A DNA stretch of 64,000 nt from Knoxdaviesia capensis (Eukaryota > Ascomycota > Sordariomycetes > Microascales > Gondwanamycetaceae): assembly GCA_001510575.1 (NCBI GenBank), contig LNGK01000009.1, forward strand, positions 408,994 through 472,993, written 5' to 3'. Made by a program: the position numbers and the translations under genes. This document shows, piece after piece, positions 38,574-48,690 of the stretch (the stretch's first letter is position 1; the number at the start of each line of letters is the position of its first letter). The notes under the pieces were generated by a model that worked only from the letters and a program-made list of their open reading frames with translations, ran no database searches and had not been told where the DNA came from.

Positions 38574-39453
38574 TTGTATGCGATGCCTGCGTTCCTCTTG
38601 TTTGCGGTTGCTCCCCCCTGGGCCTGTGCGAGCAAGAGACCAAGAGACCAATCGCCCTCAAACGGACTATATATACCTGGCCGTCATCGTGTCGGTTCAG
38701 TGGATTGTTCATGACCTCTCCAGACAATCAACAGGCTCCAGACAACTGAGTCTACAGCGCCTCCAGAGAACAGACCGGCCATCAACTGGCCTCTCTATGC
38801 TCTGGAGCCCCTGGGCTGCCCGCCTGCGGCTTCAGCGGCCTTCAGCGACGGCCACACCGCCAACTCACCAACGACCCTCTGAACACACACTGAAAAATCA
38901 AATATTCATCTTGTTTGGCATCCCTCTGCTGGCGGGCCACGTCGGCTAGAGGGGCAGGTCCAACTTGGTGGTGTTGTGGTCTTCAGTGAGTGCTTCGCAG
39001 GGGTTGAAGGGGTGCTGGGAGGCTGCTGTCGTCGCTGGACCGCTGGAGGGACGCCTGGACGGACTTGCATATCAGGGAGCGCCAGAAGCTGTGTACGGGT
39101 GGCGCTGGAGCTGTGAGGTCTTCAGTTAGACGTCGAGCCACAGAGGGGAGGTGTCGAGACAGTTTAGGGGGTCCTCGATAGAGGGCATTCGTCTTGATCG
39201 CGAGGACGATTCGTTCGACAGGCTTGACAGGACCTTGAGGGGTGATCGGAGAGGGCGAGAGAGAGGGCATCGTGGACACGGGAGATCAGTTGAACTGGCG
39301 CTGCTTGTCGAGCTCGACTGGGTGCTGCTGGACCGCTGAGACGCTGCAAAACCCGAAGTCCTGCACAGCTGGAGGTACGACTACAGCATGGTAGAGTGCC
39401 CTGAAAGAGCGTCGGACCGGGCTATTCTCACGAGGACTCTTGTCCCTACCGTG

Positions 39454-39477
39454 TCGTCGTCGTCGTCGTCGTCGTCG
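39454..39477. repeat. (TCG)8 microsatellite
   Basis: Eight perfect TCG units. They would encode poly-Ser in one frame, but the surrounding frame has no other protein character. Confidence 0.9.
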
Positions 39478-39923
39478 CTTCTCTCTCTCGTCTCGAGGCT
39501 CGCTCTCTTCCTATCCCTCAAGCCATCCTGTCCCCCCCTTCCTCGTGCTTCCTCCCCTCTTTTGAGGCATACAACCCCTCATCTTGTTGCCTCTGTCTAC
39601 ACCAACATCGCGAGATGCAACGTATACATTATCCCTCGTCGCCGTCTTGGTCTCTTGCTCTCTCTTGCTCACATAGGCCCGCAGGGTGCGGCTATGAGTA
39701 TATTTACCTCACTGTACAAGTATGCACGCTGACCATTGGCACCTGAGTAGTTATCTCTCATAGCTTTGCTGTGGTGGCTTTGATTTTTTTGCCACAGCTA
39801 TCCCAATTGGTATAGTCCCCTTCTTCCTACAGTATGTTATATGTCTCTGTCTATCTCTCTCCACACCCCCTTGAGCCATATTCAAACCCCAAAGTTCGGA
39901 CGTGTTGCGTGCTTTTAGCTATC

Positions 39924-39945
39924 TACTGTACAGTACTGTACAGTA
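39924..39945. repeat. Overlapping TACTGTA/TACAGTA palindromic tandem
   Basis: Four alternating heptamers at 39,924, 39,929, 39,934 and 39,939 form a 10-bp-period palindromic array, the densest point of a motif found singly elsewhere in the gene-poor interval. Confidence 0.85.
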
Positions 39946-42651
39946 CTAGTCCACTGTCTAGTCATATTCCCTCTGTCCCCCCCCTCCCTCCGTCCCCCCC
40001 ACTCCCCACTCCATCCACTGTTCCAGCTGGGGCTATTCGTGTATCTCTAGGGGACAACTGCTGCTGAATCGAAGTGAGAGGGTGTCTGGTCTCCCTGGAC
40101 AGTATCTCTGCTCCTCGTTTAGCTTCGTGGGAATAGCTTTCCAGCTCCCGTCCGGGTCTTGGCCTGCATAGATACATACAGTAGTAGTGTATTACTCTGC
40201 ATCATATGCCACCCAGAATTGACAGTGGCTCACCACAACGCACACGCCCCCCCCTTGTCCATTTCGGTTTCCCTTGTCTCGTCTCGCGCTTTCCCTCCTG
40301 CCATCCCCTCTTTTTTCTTCTATCTTGTGCTATAGTCTGTCTCTATGCATATTATCTTATTCCCTTTCCATATCCTTACATACCTGGACTTTTCTATCCT
40401 GTCCCTCGAGTCTCCACTACTAGACCTTGTCCTCCCAACCACGGATGATTTGGGTTTAGGCTTGGTGAGTGGTCCTGGCCTGCAGGTAAATTGTGCCCAG
40501 CCAGCCAGCCAGTGTGACCGAGGGAGATAAGCCACACGCAAAAGCAAACCAGAGCCACCAGACATTGCATTATCCCAGTCTTGGTCTGGACCTGCAGTCT
40601 TGTTCCACCAGCGTTCCATTGCACGCTTGCTCCGATGCGACCGTACCATATACGAGCATGTTCCGTTCTCTCTCGTCCGCCACACCTATCCAATCCCTGG
40701 CGAGTAGCTGTTTTCTTTTTCTTTTCTGTATCTCTATCTCTCGTCTGTGCTGGTCCCCGCTTCTGTCCAAAGAGCTTTGAGAACTGGCTCGCGTGGGAGA
40801 GAACCGCAAGGACCACTCGACAGTAGCTGTGTGTGTGTCTCTGGAGATCCCATTCATATTCCTCTATACACACGCCCCCCTTCACGTCCATCCACATCCC
40901 CGTATGTGTGTGTGTGGGTGTGTGTGTCTGCCTGCAGTGGTCTTACGATACTGGCATCTCCTCTATTTTTTTTTTGGAAATATTTTGGGGGAGTTTCTTC
41001 ATTTCTCTATCTCTCGCTATTTCAATCTCCTGCTGGAGCTGGCTCCGTTCCTTATCCAGCTTAGCCTGTTCTAGTAGCACTGGAGAGAGTGTATGCAAAG
41101 ATGCACAAGCTTTCTGCTCTTCTCCCAGAGTCTGTGATTCTTTCCCTCTGCCGACCCGTTTCTTAAAAAGGCCCTAGTTTTGCCTCCTCATCAAACCACC
41201 AGCGTGTTGGCCCCAAAGTCTTGTCTCGCTTATTCGTTCGCTGATCTCTGATACCACCCTCCTCCATGTAACTGTGATTCCTACAGTACTATACACTCTT
41301 GGTGCTTCCGCTATCAATCTGTGTGTGTGTGTGCAGTGCTCAGTGCCCTCAACCCAATCTTCTCTCCCCCCTGTCCATTTCCCACTGCACCACTATCTCT
41401 CAGCGGGCGCTGCGCCCTTTTGATTTGACTGTTTGTTGAAAGCTTAATGAGTGGGAGGCCAATTTGGCCAGCCATTCTATATTTCTTTGGTTGTGTTGTG
41501 TTCGTGGGTATACTGATAACGGATTTCTTCATCCAGCCAACGGGAGTGCATTGTTTGCCCAGTTTCTCCCTATCTTTCCTCCTCACGTCAATCTTGCTGT
41601 GACTCTACCGCCGCGCTATATCAAGTGTCATTGCTGCACATATTACTCTCTATCTACAGGTTAGTCGGCCAGTTGTTCCCCGGTGTTTTCTGATACGGCT
41701 GTTCGTGTTCCTACGGCTGTGCTCTCGTGCTCTCGTTTAGCCGTAAGACCGTCTGGACCCTCGAGATCTACCTGGTTATCGTCCATGGATGTAGAACCGG
41801 TCTCTCTGGCTGGCCATGTCGTTGACAGGCACTTGGCTATTCAAACTGCTCTCTACCCCCGCCCGTTCTTCAACATCTACACCCCCCAACCCGTCTTGCT
41901 TCCTCCTTGTGTTCGGAGATAATCCTGGAACATTGGGTGGGATACCCACTCCCACCTTTTCCTTCGACTTCCTGAAATAGTCCCGCGCAGTCGGCCCCGC
42001 ACGAGCCACACTTTGAAGCTTGCCTCCCGAGACTGCTGCTGCTTTTTTTGGGGTCAACCAGAGCTTGTGCCACCTTGCAAAGCTGCAGGAAGAAAGACAA
42101 CACCACTGCGTTGTTTCTGGTGCGCCCCGTTTTCCTTTATCCTGGGCCTCGCTGTCTCCAGGTGTGCTGGACAACCCACGCCATCGTTGGATCCTTCATC
42201 TTTCCCCCTCCCCCATGTGCATGGCATTCGCTTTCTCAGACGCGGGTGGCGAAAACCCCCCTCAAGAGATTACAAGATGTGCAGAACCGAAATTTGAAAT
42301 GTGATCTAACTGATAATTGTCCCACCCTCCTGTGGGAAAGCGGAGAAAATAGACTACGATCAACAGCGTTTGATAACGCGGCTTCTAGACCAAGCAATTT
42401 GTCCAGTATTGCCGAGAGCCCGGGCGAAGACCACAGAGTAAGAAGGAGTAGTGTGGAACCCCGACTTTCCCATCCTTTTCCCGTGTTCGTTTCCGCGAGA
42501 GTTTGGTGCTGCCATCCCCACTCTGCGCAGACAGAAAGAGAAAAGAGAAAAAAAAGTCCGCGCTCCAACCCCCGCATCTACTGCCGTATCTTGCGCCCGC
42601 AGGACCTGCGTGGGGAGATAGGAGCTATTCCGGTGTCTGTCTGCCAGGGAG

Positions 42652-42673
42652 CGAGAGAGAGAGAGAGAGAGAG
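42652..42673. repeat. GA microsatellite in reductase upstream region
   Basis: Perfect GA dinucleotide run about 220 bases before the reductase ATG. Confidence 0.9.
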
Positions 42674-42757
42674 TCTGACGAGAGTGCGGCTTGCTTCCCG
42701 TGTCCGGAAGAAGAGCTGCTGTCGTTGTTTCGGAAGAGTGAGGCTAGACGAACACGC

Positions 42758-42761
<4 letters not shown>

Positions 42762-42796
<35 letters not shown>
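42762..42796. repeat. GT microsatellite in reductase upstream region
   Basis: About 17 GT units ending roughly 90 bases before the reductase ATG. Its location makes it likely to be transcribed or part of the core promoter. Confidence 0.9.
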
Positions 42797-42797
<1 letters not shown>

Positions 42798-42888
42798 CTT
42801 GGTATTGGCTCCGGTTGAGCCTCTCCGTGTGCTCCGGCTATTCTTCCGCATCCTTCTCTCGGAGTGCGTGCACTCTGTCTCTGTTGCC

Positions 42889-44332
42889 ATGTCGACCGAT
42901 GGTCTTGTGGCCGGCCTGCCGGAAGGTAGCCCGCAGAAGGCCGCTGCCCCGGCTGAGTAAGTGTCCCCGGAACTCTGGCCCTGTTTGAAATCGGAGCTCT
43001 AGGTCTTCTGGTCTGGTTCTGTAGACATATATCTCTATCACGGAGAGGCGTTTCCAGGTGGAGACGGGCAGGCGGCCGGACATATACAGGTGGTATCGCC
43101 GACAGGAGAGATCATAAGCTGACCTTGAACGGCTCACCGTTGGAACAGGGGCAAGAAGAAGGTTAATATCCTCTTCATCGGCGCTGGCGCCGTGGGCTGT
43201 TTCTATGCCTCCCGGCTTCACTACGTGAGTACCCTTGACACCATCATTTACAGCGCCGTACAGCCGACACTTTCCACAATCTACGAGAAGGGAAACAACC
43301 AACTAACCCACGTATGTCCCCCTCGACCAGCCCGACCACGGCGTAAACGTCTCCCTGGTTGCCCGCTCGAACTACAAAGTGCTCGCCGAGTCTGGCGTGC
43401 GCATGGAAACCCACTCGTTCGGGCCCTACACCTTCCGCCCGGCCGCCGTGTTCCCGTCGCCGGCCGCGGCTGCCGCGCACGCCGCCCGCACGCAGGAGCC
43501 GTGGGACTTTGTGGTGATCACCACCAAGGCACTTCCTGACGTGCGCGATGACTCCGACATCGCCACGCCGGTGGTGTCGCCGTCCACCGCGCTGGTGATC
43601 ATCCAGAACGGCGTCGGCGTCGAGGCGCCGTACCGCGCGCGCTTCCCGAACACGCCGATCGTCAGCGCCGTGACAGTGGTCAGCGCAGAGCAGACGCAGC
43701 CCGGCACTGTGCGCCAGAACCGCTGGACGCGCATCAGCCTGGGCCCGTTCACCGACGGCACGGCGGGCGGCGCCGCCACGGCGCCGGAGGTGTCGGCGCG
43801 CGGGACCGCGGCGGTGGCCACGCTGCACGGGCTGTGGACGCGGCTGGGCGGGCTGCGCGACGCGGTCCCGCACGACGAGATCGACCTGCAGCTGATCCGC
43901 TGGCACAAGCTGTGCATCAACGCGGCGATGAACCCGTCGGCGGTGCTCAGCGGCGGCCGCGGCAACGCCGACATGGCCGGCGACGCCGAGCTGCGGCGCC
44001 ACCTGCGCGGCGTCATGGACGAGATCGTCGCGACCGTGCCGCGCGTGCTTGGCCGCGCCTTCCCCGCCGAGCTCGCCGGCCCGGACAAGATCCTGCGCTC
44101 GACCGACCGCAATGTCGGCGCGCGCGGGCCCAGCATGCTGCTCGACTGGAACGCCGGCCGGCCGTTGGAGCTGGAGGTCATCCTGGGCAACCCGGTGCGC
44201 ATCGCGCGTGCGCAGGGCGTGGAGATGCCGCGCGTGCAGACGTTGTACGCTTTGCTCCGGAGTGCCCAGCATATGCGGCAGATGCGGGAGAAGGAAGCGA
44301 AAGAGGTCAAGAAGGGAGGAAGCAAGCTGTGA
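42889..44332 (+). CDS. 2-dehydropantoate 2-reductase (ketopantoate reductase, ApbA/PanE family)
   Basis: Predicted NADPH-dependent reduction of 2-dehydropantoate to pantoate, the step toward pantothenate and CoA. Exons are 42889-42956, 43149-43224 and 43331-44332 (381 residues). Intron 1 (42957-43148) starts GTAAGT and ends ACAG. Intron 2 (43225-43330) starts GTGAGT, has CTAAC and ends CCAG. Residues 34-39 read GAGAVG, the Rossmann dinucleotide loop after a beta strand. TTKALPD carries the conserved Lys near residue 114. QNGVG has the Asn near 141. RWHKLCINAAMNP has the catalytic-type Lys near 241. SMLLDW gives Ser 316 and Asp 320 of the substrate pocket. All key family residues are present. 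The first 22 residues are a non-conserved leader. Codons are strongly GC-ending and exon 3 is very GC-rich. The RIP island begins about 230 bases after the stop, yet the gene itself shows no RIP damage. Some family members act on other 2-oxo acids, so exact substrate is inferred. Confidence 0.93.
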
Positions 44333-44560
44333 AAGGGTTGTGGCGCTCTCCTCCCTCCGGACATTCTGTTGGCTGACTGATGAGGAAAATGGATAAATTG
44401 ATGGAAATGAACTTGATAATTGAACATCTGCATAAAAAGTTAGATATAAGAGGAAGAAAATGGGCTAGACTAGAAATAGACAGAAGTCCAGCATTTATAG
44501 GCTAGCTAGAACTAGGCTTCAGCCTACCGGTCACGTGATCCACGTATTTCCGTCCTTCCT
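44333..44560. other. Transition from gene to RIP island
   Basis: The 3' flank of the reductase. It is AT-richer than the gene but still contains CpA and TpG; this changes at about 44,560 where both dinucleotides nearly vanish. No gene seen. Confidence 0.6.
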
Positions 44561-44564
44561 CATA

Positions 44565-44840
44565 CGCCCCTCGGACGTAAATACGTTCCTAATATACGCC
44601 CCTCGGAATAAATAATATAGGAATACTATTATTAGGAGAGAAAAAAAACTTTAGTAGAGGAAGAAAATCTTATTAAAAAAAAACTTTAGTATAGGAAGCG
44701 TAGGAAAAGAAAATATATAAAAACGTAAAAACCTTTAGAAAGGAAAAAAAAAACGTATCTTATTTTATTAGAGCACTTCGAAATTAGTTATAAAGCTAGA
44801 AACTAAGTAGCTTAGTTAAGATATTAGCTATTTATTCCGT
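44565..44840. repeat. A-rich low-complexity DNA with short direct repeats
   Basis: Contains two copies of ACGCCCCTCGGA (about 44,564 and 44,598) and two copies of an AAACTTTAGTA-containing segment (about 44,645 and 44,683). This lies just beyond the 3' end of the copia pol relic and could be the remains of its 3' non-coding end or LTR, but no LTR partner is visible. Confidence 0.4.
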
Positions 44841-46176
44841 ATTTAGAACGTATTTAATAGATAAAAACTTAGAACGAATAGATTCCCGAATTAAATAAAA
44901 TTTCGGGTATATATACTTACTCTTATTATAGAATCTCGGGTTATTAATAAGCTTAAGAGTATTAGTATTATCGACGCGTAGATAGATATTATAGCTTTAG
45001 TTAATTTTATATAAGAAATTACGTAGCTATAACGCTTCCTTAGTAGCTATATTTACTATTATATATTTAGCTTCGATAGTCGATTAGGTAATAACTACCT
45101 ATTTTCTACTTACCTAAGCGACCGGACCGCCTTAGATTAAGAGAACCTATCTTATAATAGAGCGACTATTCGGTATTAAGTTATAACTAGTATTAGAAAA
45201 ACTAATTATTAAGATAGGGGAAAGATCCGGCTTAAGGGGTCTTTAATATCTTAAGGATAAATTTACTATTACCGATAAGTATCTAACGATCCGCCTTAGT
45301 AATACTAATAAAGGAATAGTTATATAATTAGTAAATACTACGTAGTAGTAAATAGAAAACGCTAAATTAGGTCTTATTATCGTAGTTATATAGATAAGTT
45401 ATTTAATTAGGGATCGATATCTTTCTATATTAGTAGTAGAAAGCCTTTCTCTATCTAAAGTAGTTAAGTCGATACCGGATATCGGAATAGATACCGGTCG
45501 TATTATAGAGATATTAAATCCTACGTTTACTATAATCGCTTCTATATATTATATCTAGTATATAGAATAGGAGTTAAAGTTAATACCGATTACTACTCCT
45601 AGTAACTACCGTAGCTTACCTATTAAGTCTACTTTTAGATACTTTTAGAGTTCTAGTTCGAAATTAGTTAATATATCCTCTTTCTATCCGAAATATAGAA
45701 CGTTATCGATATATATAATTAGAATTATACCGTCTTTTTATCGGTAAAATAACGCTTTATTAGTTTATAGTCTTATAAAACCTATACGTAAAAGTATATT
45801 ATAGAGTCTTAGCTACTACTATCGGCTAGCTTATTTTAGACCGTATAATACTTATTTTAGACGAATAAACGATTTCTCTATCTAGCTTAAGTTATAGATA
45901 AAATCCGGATTACGTTATCTAATTTCGTATATTAGTTAAACTATTCCTTCGTATTATCGTATATATACCTCCTCTTCTAGGAGTCTATATAAGAAAGCTA
46001 TTATAATATCTAACTATCGTATAGCTAAATATTCTTTAGCTATAATAGCTAATATTACTCTCTACGTCGTAGCGTGCGATATTATAGCGAAGGTTTCTTA
46101 ATAATCGAAGCCCTTACGTTATTAAAATCTACGGGCTATAATACGTACTTTCTATTTAATAATCTATCTATACTTA
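44840..46176 (-). pseudogene. Ty1/copia pol fragment (RT and RNase H), RIP-killed
   Basis: Minus strand. From high to low coordinates the RIP-altered reading shows the copia RT order. First comes a GFDY-x-ETFA block followed by MDV/TAFL-like sequence (about 46,100-45,950), then an LYGLKQA-like block (about 45,820). The catalytic YVDD is now YIDN at 45,702-45,713, followed by an LLGVVIGI-type segment. Copia RNase H follows, with an AEY...KEAL block (about 45,050) and DNTNTLKLINNP at 44,938-44,973. Stops are present throughout. The 5' part of pol is missing because the gypsy LTR starts at 46,177. Confidence 0.85.
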
Positions 46177-46459
46177 TGTGATTCCTAGATATATAGTCTA
46201 AAGGACTAATAAATAAGTTATAATTATAAGGCACGTATAGAGAAATATATATAAAGGGAAGCTTGAATTTTTTCTATCTTAAGATATTTCCTATAAAAGC
46301 GCGGTAGATATCTACCTTTTATAGGTCTTTTACTAGCTCTTTAAGGTATTTATATATATATAGATATATACCTAAATACTTACCGCTAGGTAGTATCTAC
46401 GTATATTAGTATACGTTTATACGTAATTATAATATACTCTAACCTATTAGGGATCTATA
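46177..46459 (-). repeat. 3' LTR of gypsy element
   Basis: 283 bp, matching 55,710-55,992 over its full length with mostly C/T and G/A differences. Its outer edge reads TGTGATTCC on the + strand (minus: GGAATCACA), keeping the canonical CA end. The inner edge TATA is the RIP product expected from TACA (minus TGTA start). Confidence 0.9.
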
Positions 46460-46476
46460 AGATCCCCTTTCTTAAC
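46460..46476 (-). promoter_or_regulatory. Polypurine tract
   Basis: The minus strand reads TTAAGAAAGGGGATCT directly against the 3' LTR, the expected primer site for plus-strand synthesis. It fixes the orientation of the element. Confidence 0.75.
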
Positions 46477-48690
46477 TAGATCGTCCGCGATCTACTTTTA
46501 ACTAGTAAAGGATATTAAAAGGACTTCCCTTTATATAATTTTATACTTATATTACGAGCGATTTTTAATTATTTTTATATTTTTCTAGGGGTCCTCTTTT
46601 TTTTATCCTTTTCGACTTTTCTAAGCGTATAGAAAGAAATATAATATAAAGCGAGTCTAAATAGCGGTTAGATAGGAATAATAATAGTAATCGATAAGAA
46701 AATAGGTATCTAGTATAATAAAAGGGAACTTCTTATTTATAGCGTTTTAGGTAGCTATAGGTACCGTTTTATCTATCTAACGATATAAATACCTTAGTAT
46801 TAAATAGTATTAGGGGGGATTAAGAATACTACGACGCCTAGTTAGATAGTAACGGCTTATACTATACTATATAAGTAGCGATTACGTAACTCGTCTACCT
46901 ATTATTAGTTAATATAGGCGGGCGCTACGCCTAGGAATTAGGCTATAAAGGTAGCGGGGACCGGGGCGTTAGGGAAAGGGGGTACTATTACGATAGCGGT
47001 AGCTACTATTAGTATAGCTATCGGTATAAATACTAGTATTACTAGTATAACGGCGGCTCTACTAGCTAGTATTAGTACTATAATAGCTAATATAACGGGT
47101 ACTACTACTAGCGGAGTAGGTACCGGTAGGGGTCCTCCCTTAATAGTATTAATTTCGGCGGCCTCGGTAGCCGAAAAGAGAGGTAATAGGTATACTAAGG
47201 TCGGGGCTAGTACTAAAGCCGCACGCTATAGGCGTATAATAATCGGTTAAATAGGTACGAGGTATCCCTCGAAGGTATATTAGATAGCTACTATATTAAT
47301 AAAACGGCTCGCGTTATTAAATTCTACGTTATTTAACTTCTAATTAGTAGCCGTAAAGTCCCTATTATAGACGAGTATATATTTAGTTATGGCGATATCT
47401 TATAGCGCTCGGGTTTACGTGCTTAGCGTATTAATCTAGTTCTTATTAGTATCTATAAAGGTATCTATTTTAACTAATATATTACTAGGTACCTAGTAAT
47501 TAACTTAATAGTTATAGTATTCGGTATAAGTATTCTATATAACGTTATTAATAACGTATCGATAGTAGAGAATACCTAGGTATTCGATACGTCTTAATAC
47601 GTATCGGGTATACGGAATTAGCTCGACGGCTTTAACTATAGCGGTAACGCGCGGTACGTTCGTAGCGGGAGTAGCGGTAAGGGGAATAGTAGCTATAGTA
47701 GGTAATAGGGTATTATTAGCGTTATTATTATTATTATTAGTAGGCTATTAAGAGATATTATTATCGTTTATAGTATAAATAGTAGGCTTAGTAAGTAGAA
47801 TAGCTATTAATAGTACTAATAATAGAAAGGATAGATAGGAAAGAGATAATAGTAATAAGAGAGATAAAGAACTATCTAATTCTAAATCGTTTATAGCTAG
47901 AGATCGCTAGCTTCTTATACTTCTTCGTTAGTCGTATAACTATTCGTTTCTTTATTTATTATAAATAGGAAAGAATTTAGCTTTTTATCGTAAAAGGTAA
48001 GGTTATTATAGCGTTTATCGTACTATAGTAGTCCTTCTATTAGCTAATATAGTCTTAATAGCTATTAAACCGGGTAGTTACCGAGAAAAGCGGGTCCTAG
48101 AGGGCGGAAGGGATAGCTAGATAAAGGACGTTTAGGTTAGTCGCGGTATTTAGAATATCGTGCTATAGCGGTATTATACTATTCGGTTATTAGATAGTAT
48201 AATTAGCACCTCCTTCCCCTCCCTTTATCGTATAAATATAGGAAAGGGTAATAGTTAGCTACGTAAATATAGGTAGCTAGCGTAAAGCGTAGGAATTAGG
48301 AATAAAGAAAGGAAGAAAGAAAAAAAATAGTATATAGGCGTAGCGGTAAGTCTAGAGTATTCTATTAATTATTAATATAGTAAAATAGGTTTAAAGTAGG
48401 GAAATATACGGGAAAAAATCGGAAAAAGTATATAAAAGGCGGAATATTAGCGGTAATAGCGGTAGAGTAAAAAAAGAATAATAAAAGAAAAAATTCTAAA
48501 AAGGGAAAATAGTATAGCTTAATAGTAAGGCGTAGCTAAAAATAAAAATAGAATAAAGGAAATTAGGATATAGATAGAATTAGATATAAATAGGGGATAA
48601 CTATAGAACGAATATTATAATAGAAAAGTAAAATAATAAATAAAAAATAAAAAAAGGAAAGAAATAGTATAGGGTAAGGTAACTATCTAC
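46477..48690 (-). other. Untyped internal segment between integrase and PPT
   Basis: About 2.2 kb, long for a gypsy 3' non-coding region. It includes a triplet-like low-complexity stretch (about 46,970-47,130) and relatively stop-poor + strand reading near 47,300-47,650. I recognise no domain on either strand. It could be an extra ORF, an antisense ORF or captured sequence. The inverted copy shows the same segment up to the window edge, so it belongs to the family and not just to this insertion. Confidence 0.5.

Larger units (their letters stand above)
38191..42888 (+). promoter_or_regulatory. Long CT-rich upstream region of the reductase gene
   Basis: About 4.7 kb with no supported ORF. From about 38.2 kb to the reductase start the + strand is strongly pyrimidine-rich, matching the sense-strand CT richness usual for fungal promoters and leaders. 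It includes (TCG)8, a nest of overlapping TACWGTA heptamers, a GA repeat and a GT repeat close to the ATG. Whether it is promoter, a long 5' leader or holds a noncoding transcript cannot be told from sequence. Confidence 0.4.

Noticed and set aside
5853..42888. tRNA, 5S rRNA and spliceosomal RNA genes
   Set aside because: Read for B-box-like sequences and core snRNA blocks. The few partial matches (for example near 15,610 and 18,760) lack an A box and a cloverleaf.
43244..44433. Long minus-strand frames of 335-342 codons
   Set aside because: Antisense shadows of the GC-rich reductase exon 3, which carries all catalytic motifs on the plus strand.
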